NCBI GenBank assembly: GCA_038326655.1
Contig: JBBQKG010000003.1
Coordinates: 62,001 to 126,000 of the forward strand
DNA: 64,000 bases
Direction: 5' to 3'
Source of the DNA: JBBQKG01 sp038326655
GTDB lineage: Bacteria > Actinomycetota > Thermoleophilia > Solirubrobacterales > JBBDJG01
Below, in pieces: positions 1 to 7,642 of this stretch. The stretch's first letter is position 1. Each line of letters begins with the position of its first letter. The notes beneath the pieces were generated by a model. The model searched no databases. It saw nothing but the letters and a program-made list of their open reading frames with translations, and was not told the origin of the DNA. The position numbers and the translations under genes were made by a program.

Positions 1-1
1 C

Positions 2-955
2 CCCGGCGCGCTAGCGCTCGCCGACGTGACGGAGCCGGAGGCGAGCCACATGCTCACCCCGGGCGAGGGCGTGGTGGTCGACGTGAAGGCGGCCGCCGTG
101 TCGTTCCCGGACGTGCTCCAGAGCCGTGGGCTCTACCAGTTCAAGCCCGACCTGCCATTCGTCCCCGGCGCCGAGGTTGGGGGCGTGGTGCGCTCCGCGC
201 CCGAGGGCTCCGGCCTCGAGCCGGGTGACCGGGTGGCGGCGTTCACGGCGCTCGGCGGCCTTGCCGAGGTCGCGGTGGCGCCTGCCTTCATGACCTTCAA
301 GCTGGCTGACTCGCTCGACTTCGCACAGGGCGCGGCGCTGATCCTCAACTACCACACGGCGTACTTTGCGTTGAAGCTACGTGGCCGGCTGCAAGCGGGC
401 GAGCGAGTGCTCGTGCATGGCGCCGCCGGCGGCGTGGGCACGGCCTCGCTTCAGGTCGCGAAGGGCCTGGGCGCGCACACGATCGCGGTCGTCTCGAGCG
501 ACGAGAAGGAGCAGGTCGCGCGCGAGGCGGGGGCGGGCGAGGTCGTGCGAGCAGACGGGCCGTGGCGCGAGCAGGTGGTCGAGCTCGGCGGCGCCGACGT
601 GGTGCTCGATCCGGTCGGCGGGGACCGCTTCACTGACAGCCTTCGCTCGCTGCGCGAGGACGGGCGCGTGGTCGTCGTGGGGTTCACCGGCGGTTCGATC
701 CCGGAGGTGAAGGTGAACCGCCTGCTGCTGCGCAACACGGAGGTCGTCGGCGCCGGATGGGGCGCCTACGCGATGGCCAAGCCCGCGCTCAGCCGCGAGA
801 TCGGGGAGGCGCTCGACCGCCTGATCGCGGATGGCTCGGTCCGGCCGATCGTGGGCGCGCGCTTTCCGCTCGCACAGGGCGCGGATGCGATGCGGCTGAT
901 CGAGGAGCGCGGCGCGACCGGCAAGGTGGTGCTCGACGTTGACGGCGCAGGCTAG
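2..955 (+). CDS. NADPH:quinone oxidoreductase-like MDR protein (5' end outside window)
   Basis: Medium-chain dehydrogenase/reductase of the quinone-reductase type. It probably transfers hydride from NADPH to a quinone or enone. The frame is open from base 2, and the first residues (PGALALADVTEP) match the interior of the usual N-terminal catalytic domain, so the true start lies upstream and roughly 10-20 residues are missing. The Rossmann fingerprint VHGAAGGVGTASLQ sits in the middle of the protein. LDPVGGDRF and the C-terminal GKVVLDVDG are typical of the family, and no zinc-ligand cysteines are visible. A MaoC hydratase gene follows after only 9 bases, so the two are probably co-transcribed. 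The family is clear; the substrate is unknown. Confidence 0.85.
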   Translation, partial: PGALALADVTEPEASHMLTPGEGVVVDVKAAAVSFPDVLQSRGLYQFKPDLPFVPGAEVGGVVRSAPEGSGLEPGDRVAAFTALGGLAEVAVAPAFMTFKLADSLDFAQGAALILNYHTAYFALKLRGRLQAGERVLVHGAAGGVGTASLQVAKGLGAHTIAVVSSDEKEQVAREAGAGEVVRADGPWREQVVELGGADVVLDPVGGDRFTDSLRSLREDGRVVVVGFTGGSIPEVKVNRLLLRNTEVVGAGWGAYAMAKPALSREIGEALDRLIADGSVRPIVGARFPLAQGADAMRLIEERGATGKVVLDVDGAG

Positions 956-964
956 GTTCTTCCC

Positions 965-1432
965 GTGGTCACCCTGACAGGCATCGACGAGGTGAAAGCC
1001 CACGTGGGCGAGGAGCTCGGGGTGAGCGACTGGCACGAGGTCACGCAGGACGACATCGACACGTTCGCCGAGGTGACCGGCGACGACTACTGGATCCACC
1101 TCGACGTCGAGCGGGCCAGGCAGGGCCCATTCGGAGGCACGATCGCCCACGGCTACTACACGCTCTCGCTCGCGCCGATGTTCTCCTACCGCATGTTCTC
1201 GTTCGGCGGCTTCGCCTTCGGCGTGAACTACGGCGTCAACCGGGTGCGCTTTCCGGCGCCGATGCCGGTCGGCGACCGCGTGCGCATGCGCGCGAAGCTG
1301 GCGTCGGTCGAGGAGGTCCCGGGCGGCGCGCAGATCACGACTGAGCTGACCTTCGAGCGCGAGGGCGGCGACAAGCCGGTCTGCGTGGCCGAATCGCTGA
1401 CGCGCGTGTATACCGGCGAAGCGACCGGCTGA
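965..1432 (+). CDS. MaoC-like (R)-specific enoyl-CoA hydratase
   Basis: Single hotdog-fold hydratase of 155 residues, the usual length for the stand-alone MaoC/PhaJ family, which hydrates trans-2-enoyl-CoA. The active-site region reads GDDYWIHLDVERA, followed by the hydratase-2 style segment GGTIAHGYYTLSLAP, so the catalytic Asp and His are present. The GTG start has no Shine-Dalgarno sequence; a TAGGTT hexamer (953-958), overlapping the stop of the previous gene, lies 6 bases before it. The gene sits between a quinone oxidoreductase and a convergent acyl-CoA dehydrogenase, which suits fatty acid oxidation. The exact substrate cannot be read from the sequence. Confidence 0.88.
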   Translation: MVTLTGIDEVKAHVGEELGVSDWHEVTQDDIDTFAEVTGDDYWIHLDVERARQGPFGGTIAHGYYTLSLAPMFSYRMFSFGGFAFGVNYGVNRVRFPAPMPVGDRVRMRAKLASVEEVPGGAQITTELTFEREGGDKPVCVAESLTRVYTGEATG

Positions 1433-1461
1433 GCCGGTCGCCGGAGACCCCGAGACCCGGC

Positions 1462-2616
1462 CTAGAGGCCGTAGGTGCGGCCGATGATCTCGCGCTGGAT
1501 CTCGCTCGTTCCGCCGAAGATCGTCGTCACGAGCGCGTGGCGGACGTGGCTCTCCATGTCGTACTCGGTCGCGTAGCCGTAGCCGCCCATCATCTGCATG
1601 CCCTCCAGCGACATCCGCTTCGCGGTCTCGGTCGCCTTCAGCTTCGCCATCGACGCTTCGCGGGGGAACATCCGCGCCGGGTCGGCATCGACGCGCGCGG
1701 CCACGTCGTAGACCAGCAGGCGGCAGCACTCGATCTCGGTCGCGAGGTCGGCGAGCCGATGCTTGAGCGCCTGGAAGGACCCGATCGGGCGATCGAACTG
1801 GCGTCGTTCGGTCACGTAGGCGAGCGTGTCGTCGAACGCCCGGCGAGCCATGCCGAGCGCCTGCGCGGCAAGGATGAGCCGCTCGATGTTGAGCCCGGCC
1901 ATCAGCTGGGTCCAGCCGTGGTCCACCTGGCCCAGAAGCGCTTCCGCCGGCACCACGCAGTCGGTGAAGAAGAGGTCGTTCACCTCGCGGCCGCCCAAGG
2001 TCTGGATCGGACGCACCTCCATCCCGGCTGCGCCAGCCGGTACGTTGAGCATCGAGATGCCCTCGTGCTTGGTCGCGCCCCGGCTCGTGCGGGCGACGAG
2101 CAGGACGTGCTCGGAGATGTGGGCGTTGGAGATCCAGGTCTTCTGGCCGTTCAAGACGTAGGTGCCGTCGCGCCGCTCCGCGCGGCAGGTGAGGCTGCCG
2201 ACGTCCGAGCCCGCTCCCGGCTCTGACATCGCGATCGCCTCGACCGCCCCGCGCACGATGCCGCCGAGGATCCCCTGCTTCTGCTCCTCCGTCCCGAAGC
2301 GCTCGTATGCGCCCGCCACGATGAACGTCGTCACCATCGCGCCCACGACGGGTGCCATTCCGTACGCCAGCTCGTCGAGGAGCAGGCACATGTCGACCGC
2401 CCCCGCGCCCGAGCCTCCGTACTCCTGCGGCACCGCCACGCCGAGCCAGCCGAGGTCGGCCATCCGCAGGTAGAGCTCCGGGTTGAAGCCGTCCTCGCGG
2501 CTGCCGGTGAGGCGGTCCCGCTGCTCGCGCGTGCCGCACTCACGCCGGCAGAAGTCGCGGATCGACTCCACGAATGCTCGGCGTTCGTCGGTCTGCTCGA
2601 TTGCGCGGGTCGTCAT
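1462..2616 (-). CDS. Acyl-CoA dehydrogenase
   Basis: FAD-dependent acyl-CoA dehydrogenase (384 residues) catalysing alpha,beta-desaturation of an acyl-CoA. An open frame continues upstream, but ATG at 2616 (MTTRAIEQTDERRAF) is where homology to the N-terminal helical domain begins. The FAD/substrate motif AMSEPGAGSDVGSL and the C-terminal GGTSEIQREIIGRTYGL are intact. The SCAD/MCAD-type base (YEGT) reads FGGT here. A glutamate in NIERLIL stands at the helix-G position used by isovaleryl-CoA and long-chain dehydrogenases, so it is the likely catalytic base. The gene converges with the MaoC gene and is divergent from the next gene. Confidence 0.92.
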   Translation of the reverse strand: MTTRAIEQTDERRAFVESIRDFCRRECGTREQRDRLTGSREDGFNPELYLRMADLGWLGVAVPQEYGGSGAGAVDMCLLLDELAYGMAPVVGAMVTTFIVAGAYERFGTEEQKQGILGGIVRGAVEAIAMSEPGAGSDVGSLTCRAERRDGTYVLNGQKTWISNAHISEHVLLVARTSRGATKHEGISMLNVPAGAAGMEVRPIQTLGGREVNDLFFTDCVVPAEALLGQVDHGWTQLMAGLNIERLILAAQALGMARRAFDDTLAYVTERRQFDRPIGSFQALKHRLADLATEIECCRLLVYDVAARVDADPARMFPREASMAKLKATETAKRMSLEGMQMMGGYGYATEYDMESHVRHALVTTIFGGTSEIQREIIGRTYGL

Positions 2617-2659
2617 AGGCTCTCCTGTCTTGCCGGTGTCGTCCACGAACTTACAGGAG

Positions 2660-3766
2660 GTGACTGTCCGCGAGCTGAACCGGGCGACGCTCGCCCGGCA
2701 ACTGCTGCTCGCGCGAGCAGCGATGTCGATCCCGGATGCGATCGCCCGGCTGGTGGGCCTGCAGGCGCAGATGCCGAGCCCGCCGCACGTGGGACTGTGG
2801 AGCCGCCTGACCGAGTTCCGCGCCGATGATCTGGTCGGGCTGATCGAGCGCCGCCAGGTGGTCCGGGCGACGATGATGCGGCACACGCTGCACCTGATCG
2901 GCGCGAGGGACTATCTGAAGCTGCGGCCGGCGGTGCAGCCGGCATTGACCCGCGCGCTCCAGGGCATCGCGGGCAAGCGCATCGCTGGTGTCGACGTCGA
3001 GCGGCTCGTGCAGGCGGCACGGGAGTTCGTTCGCGAGCAGCCCAGGACCTTCGCCGAGATCCGGGTGCTGGTGGGCGAGCTCGAGCCCGAGGAGGACATT
3101 TCCGCGCTCACCTACGCGGTGCGCACCCATCTCAACCTGGTGCAGGTCCCCGGCGGTGGCTTGTGGGGCTATCCCGGCGGCAGCGTGCGGTACACGCTCG
3201 CGGAGTCCTGGCTTCGAAAGCCGGTCAGAACCGCGGAGGACCCCCGCGAGCTGGTGCTGCGCTACCTCGCGGGCTTCGGGCCCGCGAGCGTGCGCGACAT
3301 CCAGGCATGGTCCGGGCTCGGCGGGTTGAAGGCGGTCGTGGAGGAGCTGCGGCCAAAGCTGCGCTCGCTTCGCGACGAGCGCGGGAGAGAGCTGTTCGAC
3401 GTTCCCGACGCGCCCCTGCCCGGCGCAGACCACCCCGCGCCGCCTCGGTTCCTGCCCGACTACGACAACGTGATCCTCGGCCACGCGGACCGGAGCCGCG
3501 TGATCGCCGACGCGCACCGCCCGGCGGTCTACCTGAAGGCCGCGCGCGTCCGGGCCACCTTCCTCCTCGACGGCTTCGTGAGCGGGACCTGGAGGATCGA
3601 GCGCACGCGGGAGGCTTCGACGCTCGTGATCGAGCCTTTCGCGAGGCTGGCGGGCGAGGATCGGGCCGCGCTCACCGGGGAGGCGGACGGCCTGGTGGCG
3701 TTCGTGGAGCCGGCCGCCAAGCGACATGCCGTGCGGATCGCGCGCCTCGCTCGCCGATCCGGTTGA
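2660..3766 (+). CDS. Winged-helix protein of the AlkZ/YcaQ-like DNA glycosylase family
   Basis: 368-residue member of the HTH_42 winged-helix family, which includes AlkZ (azinomycin interstrand-crosslink glycosylase) and YcaQ. The N-terminal LNRATLARQLLL followed by RLVGLQAQMPSPPHVGLWSRL carries the Q-x-Q motif (about Q35 and Q37) that is catalytic in AlkZ. Conserved HTLHLIGARDY and PGADHPAPPRFLPDYDN segments follow. The start is uncertain: GTG at 2660 is where family homology begins, but an AGGAGG overlaps it, so GTG 2636 or TTG 2630 remain possible. The likely role is DNA repair of bulky or crosslinked purines. The substrate is not shown by sequence. Confidence 0.75.
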   Translation: MTVRELNRATLARQLLLARAAMSIPDAIARLVGLQAQMPSPPHVGLWSRLTEFRADDLVGLIERRQVVRATMMRHTLHLIGARDYLKLRPAVQPALTRALQGIAGKRIAGVDVERLVQAAREFVREQPRTFAEIRVLVGELEPEEDISALTYAVRTHLNLVQVPGGGLWGYPGGSVRYTLAESWLRKPVRTAEDPRELVLRYLAGFGPASVRDIQAWSGLGGLKAVVEELRPKLRSLRDERGRELFDVPDAPLPGADHPAPPRFLPDYDNVILGHADRSRVIADAHRPAVYLKAARVRATFLLDGFVSGTWRIERTREASTLVIEPFARLAGEDRAALTGEADGLVAFVEPAAKRHAVRIARLARRSG

Positions 3767-3774
3767 ATTGCCCC

Positions 3775-5181
3775 ATGCCGACCGCCGAAGAAGTCGCCTT
3801 TGCGGGGATCGCCTCGCAGGCGGACATGGTCCGCCGCGGTGAGGTCTCCTCGCGCGAGCTGACCGATCTCTCGCTCGACCGGATCATCCGGCTCGACCCG
3901 CGGCTGAACGCATTCCGCGTGGTATTCGCCGATCGCGCGATCGAGGAGGCCGAGCGGGCCGACGAGCGCCGCGCGGCCGGGGAAGACGCTCCGCTCCTGG
4001 GCGTGCCGGTCGCGGTCAAGGACAACGTCGACGTGGCGGGCGAGGTGACCACGCACGGCACCAACGCGTACGGCGGCGCGGCGATCAACGACTCCGAGGT
4101 GGTGCGGCGGCTGCGCGAGGCCGGCGCCGTGATCGTGGGGAAGACCACGCTTCCCGAGCTCGCGATCTGGCCGTTCACGGAGTCCGCGGCGTGGGGCGCG
4201 ACCCGTAACCCGTGGGATCCCGCCCGCTCGACGGGAGGCTCGAGCGGGGGCGCTGCGGCGGCAGTCGCATCGGGCATGGTGGGCGTCGCCCACGCCAGCG
4301 ACGGCGGCGGTTCGATCCGGATCCCGGCCGCGTGCTGCGGCCTGTTCGGGCTCAAGGCGCAGCGTGGCAGGGTCTCCCTGATGCCGGATGCCGAGCACTG
4401 GTACGGGCTGTCGGTCTTCGGCTGTGTCTCGCGCACGGTGCTCGACTCGGCGATCTTCTACGACGTGGTGCGGGGGCACGTGGAGGGCGACGCGCACACC
4501 GCTCCGGAGCCGCAGACCTCGTTCACCGACGCAGCGCGGACGCCGCCGGGCAAGCTTCGGATCGCTTTCACGACGAAGCCGATCCAGCCCGGGCCGGTCG
4601 CCGAAGAGGTCAAGCAGGCCGTCCACGAGACCGCCGACCTGTTGCACTCGCTCGGCCATGACGTGCGTGAGCGGGCGCCGAAGTGGGGCTTCCAGCTGCC
4701 GGCGTTCCTGCCGCGATATCTCGCCGGCATCCGCGACGACGTGATGCGCATGGCCCACCCGGAGCGCCTGGAGCCCCGCACGCGCCGCCTCGCAAGCTTC
4801 GGCGAGCGCCTGCGCGGCCGGCCGCTGCGATCGGCGCTCGCCGCCGAGGCGAACCACGCGCGCCGACTCGGGGAGCTGTTCGCCGAATTCGACGTGCTGA
4901 TCACGCCCACGATCGCGCGGATGCCGGTCGAGGTCGGGCGCTGGGAGGGAAAGGGCGCCGTCGCGACGGTCAACGGCGTCGCCAGGTACGTCCCGTTCAC
5001 GACCCCCTGGAACCTCACGGGCCAGCCCGCCGCGGCCGTTCCCGCGGGGTTTTCTTCCGAAGGCATGCCGCGATCGGTGCAGCTCGTGGGCCGGCCCGCC
5101 GACGAGACGACGCTGCTCTCGCTGAGCGCGCAGCTCGAGGCCGAGCGGCCCTGGGCGGACCGCCGGCCGCGCGTGTCCTAG
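3775..5181 (+). CDS. Amidase (amidase-signature family)
   Basis: Amidase-signature hydrolase of 468 residues. The Ser-cisSer-Lys triad is recognisable: Lys in VAVKDNVDVAG, the glycine/serine-rich core STGGSSGGAAAAVASG, and the nucleophile in the GGGSIRIPAACCGLFGLK segment. The ATG follows the preceding stop by 8 bases, and the N-terminal TAEEVAFAGIASQADMVRRGEVSS is typical of the family. The 3' end overlaps the convergent permease gene by 4 bases. It hydrolyses an amide; AtzF-, GatA- and arylamidase-like members share these motifs, but there are no gatB or gatC neighbours, so a tRNA amidotransferase role is unlikely. Confidence 0.88.
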   Translation: MPTAEEVAFAGIASQADMVRRGEVSSRELTDLSLDRIIRLDPRLNAFRVVFADRAIEEAERADERRAAGEDAPLLGVPVAVKDNVDVAGEVTTHGTNAYGGAAINDSEVVRRLREAGAVIVGKTTLPELAIWPFTESAAWGATRNPWDPARSTGGSSGGAAAAVASGMVGVAHASDGGGSIRIPAACCGLFGLKAQRGRVSLMPDAEHWYGLSVFGCVSRTVLDSAIFYDVVRGHVEGDAHTAPEPQTSFTDAARTPPGKLRIAFTTKPIQPGPVAEEVKQAVHETADLLHSLGHDVRERAPKWGFQLPAFLPRYLAGIRDDVMRMAHPERLEPRTRRLASFGERLRGRPLRSALAAEANHARRLGELFAEFDVLITPTIARMPVEVGRWEGKGAVATVNGVARYVPFTTPWNLTGQPAAAVPAGFSSEGMPRSVQLVGRPADETTLLSLSAQLEAERPWADRRPRVS

Positions 5182-6380
5182 CGAAACGCCGCCCGGCAGT
5201 GCTCTGAGCAGAAGTAGACCGTGCGGCCCTCGTCGCTTGCGGTGAGCGCCTTCGCACGGTCGACCCTCATGCCGCAAACCGGATCGGTGGCCCCCCGGCG
5301 CCGCGTGAGCAAGAGCAGGGCCGCGAAGACGGCCGTCGCGACCACGTTCAGGACGAGCTTGTAGTCCACCTGGATCGAGCCGAACACGTCCTCGGTGCCG
5401 GGCCGCTCGCGCGGGACGATGCCCAGCAGCGAGAACAGCCCGTCGACGGCGAGTGCTGCCAGCGCGATCGTCACGAACATGAGGGCGGTGATGCGGAGCG
5501 CAAAGCCCCAGCCGTAGTACTTGCGGTACACGACGATGATCGGGAGCACGATCAGGTCGGCGAAGATGAACGCCATCACGCCGGCGAAGGAGATGCCGCC
5601 GGACCACAGGACCGCCGCTAGCGGCACGTTCCCGATCGAGCAGACAAAACTCAGGACGGCGATCAGCGGCCCGGCGACGACGTTCCAGACCGTCGGCAGC
5701 ACGCCGGAGTCGCTGGTCAGGAAGAGGCCGTTGAAGAAGTCGTCGCCGAGCAGCGCGACGAACCCGGCCAGCAGGAAGCCGGCAGTGATCTCCTTCCAGA
5801 GCATCTGCCAATCGCCGCGGAAGTTGTGGGCGACGTCGGACCAGGCCTCGGCCGACGTGAGGCGCGCACGCCAGCCGAGCTCCGAGCCCGCCGAGTGGTG
5901 CTGGTGGCCGGCCGCGGCCTCGCGCGCGTGCTCGCGCGCCCGCTCCTCCTCGCGCTGCGGCACGAACACCCGAAGCAGCAACGACATGAGCGCGATCATC
6001 ACGAGCCCGCCGACGTACTCGCCGAGCGTGAACTGCCATCCGATCAGGATCCAGAGCACCAGCCCGAGCTCCCAGACCAGGTTCGTGGAGGCAAACTGGA
6101 AGGCCAGCGCCGAGACCGCCGAGGCACCCTTCTGGAACAGGCTCTTGGCGATTGCGATCGCGGCGTAGGAGCACGAGGACGAGGCCGCGCCGAGTCCCGT
6201 CGCGCGCGCGACCGATCCAAAGCCTGTCCCAGCCAGCGTGTTCTCGATCTTGCTGCGAGGGACCCATGCCTGCACCACAGCCGAGAGCGCGAAGCCGAGC
6301 ACGAGCGCCCACCAGACCTCCCATGCCATCAGGAGGGCGTTGGAGAAGCCGTCGGCGATCTTGGCGATCACGTCGCTCAT
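5178..6380 (-). CDS. DUF318/ArsP-type permease with C-terminal YHS metal-binding domain
   Basis: 400-residue membrane permease of the DUF318/ArsP family. Two blocks of hydrophobic helices are separated by a charged, His-containing loop (about residues 135-165, AGHQHH). The family hallmark GAASSSCSYAAIAIAKSLF lies in the first block and VCSIGNVPLAAVLWSGG in the second. The last about 40 residues form a YHS/TRASH-like module (DPVCGMRV followed by YFCSEHCRAAF), a cysteine metal-binding domain normally found on copper ATPases and metal chaperones. The gene is divergent from csoR and shares a CsoR-type operator, so metal (probably copper) efflux is the working hypothesis. Known ArsP relatives export organoarsenicals, so the substrate remains open. 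Confidence 0.8.
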   Translation of the reverse strand: MSDVIAKIADGFSNALLMAWEVWWALVLGFALSAVVQAWVPRSKIENTLAGTGFGSVARATGLGAASSSCSYAAIAIAKSLFQKGASAVSALAFQFASTNLVWELGLVLWILIGWQFTLGEYVGGLVMIALMSLLLRVFVPQREEERAREHAREAAAGHQHHSAGSELGWRARLTSAEAWSDVAHNFRGDWQMLWKEITAGFLLAGFVALLGDDFFNGLFLTSDSGVLPTVWNVVAGPLIAVLSFVCSIGNVPLAAVLWSGGISFAGVMAFIFADLIVLPIIVVYRKYYGWGFALRITALMFVTIALAALAVDGLFSLLGIVPRERPGTEDVFGSIQVDYKLVLNVVATAVFAALLLLTRRRGATDPVCGMRVDRAKALTASDEGRTVYFCSEHCRAAFR

Positions 6381-6397
6381 GAGACTGAGACCAGGTT

Positions 6398-6414
6398 ATA
6401 CCCCCACCGGGTAT
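6398..6414. promoter_or_regulatory. CsoR-type operator between permease and csoR
   Basis: Perfect inverted repeat ATACCC-CCACC-GGGTAT, flanked by GTT on the left and GTAAC on the right. It lies 18 bases upstream of the permease ATG and 14 bases upstream of the csoR GTG. GC-core repeats flanked by AT are the known form of CsoR/RcnR-family operators. Its position between the two starts predicts simultaneous repression of both genes and release on metal binding. Confidence 0.8.
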
Positions 6415-6428
6415 GTAACAATGATGCC

Positions 6429-6713
6429 GTGACGGAGACGCGCGGCTATACGGCAACCAAGGACCAGCTGCTCAAGCGCCTGCGTCGGGTCGAGGGCCAG
6501 GTCCGGGGGATCGAGCGGATGGTCGAGGAGGATCGCTACTGCGTCGATGTCCTGACTCAGGTCGGCGCGGTCCAGGCGGCGCTCGACAAGGTCGCCCTCG
6601 GGCTCTTGGACGACCACGTCGAGCATTGCGTGATGGGCGCCGAGGGCACGAAGCGCCAGGAGCGCACCGATGAGCTGATGGCCGCGGTCGGCCGGATGAT
6701 GCGCCGGGGCTGA
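6429..6713 (+). CDS. csoR: CsoR family copper-sensing repressor
   Basis: 94-residue, all-helical DUF156 regulator. Cys38, His63 and Cys67 have exactly the 25- and 4-residue spacing of the Cu(I) ligands in mycobacterial CsoR. The N-terminal core LLKRLRRVEGQVRGIERMVE is the family signature. The GTG start is favoured because the upstream in-frame sequence has no homology and the operator lies just ahead of it. It should bind the 6398-6414 palindrome and dissociate on copper binding, controlling itself and the divergent permease. A formaldehyde (FrmR) or nickel (RcnR) role is less likely because the C-H-C pattern is complete. Confidence 0.88.
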   Translation: MTETRGYTATKDQLLKRLRRVEGQVRGIERMVEEDRYCVDVLTQVGAVQAALDKVALGLLDDHVEHCVMGAEGTKRQERTDELMAAVGRMMRRG

Positions 6714-6815
6714 GGCGCCTGGCGTTCTACAGCGCAGTGCGGCCCTGACCGGCAATCGCCGGTCGCTACGATTGCGGGCGCTTTCGCTTTAGCCTCCGAC
6801 CGAAGGAGCAAGCCG

Positions 6816-7418
<603 letters not shown>

Positions 7419-7442
7419 CGGGTCGCCGGCGCGGCGACGGGC

Positions 7443-7625
7443 CTAGCGCCCGCGATCGAGGTCGCGCAGGAGGCGCGCCGTCGCCGCGGGCTGCTCGACC
7501 ATCGGCGAGTGGCCGGCGCCGGGCACGATCTCGACGCGGACCCCGAACCGGTGCCGGTAGGAGTCTGCGGCTTCGGCCGCCGGCTCCGCCAGCCCGATCT
7601 TCCAGCGCCGGCGCACGGTGCCACC
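7443..7625 (-). pseudogene. C-terminal remnant of an alpha/beta hydrolase
   Basis: Reading the minus strand gives a 60-codon open stretch ending in VEIVPGAGHSPMVEQPAATARLL and a stop at 7443. The GAGHSPMVEQP block is the catalytic-histidine end of alpha/beta hydrolases, where it follows a final beta strand. Nothing upstream continues the protein: an in-frame stop lies at 7626-7628, and the neighbouring GH2 gene ends 18 bases away. About four fifths of the fold (nucleophile elbow, oxyanion hole) is missing. I read this as a decayed gene rather than a functional peptide. Confidence 0.6.
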
Positions 7626-7642
7626 CTATCCGCCGTCAAAGC

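Noticed and set aside
377..2539. Long open minus-strand frame across the oxidoreductase, MaoC and dehydrogenase genes
   Set aside because: Arg/Ala/His-rich translation with no family resemblance, antisense or out of frame to clear genes. A GC-driven artefact.
3529..6456. 975-codon minus-strand frame through the amidase and permease region
   Set aside because: Out of frame with the permease, and composition is typical of a shadow frame.
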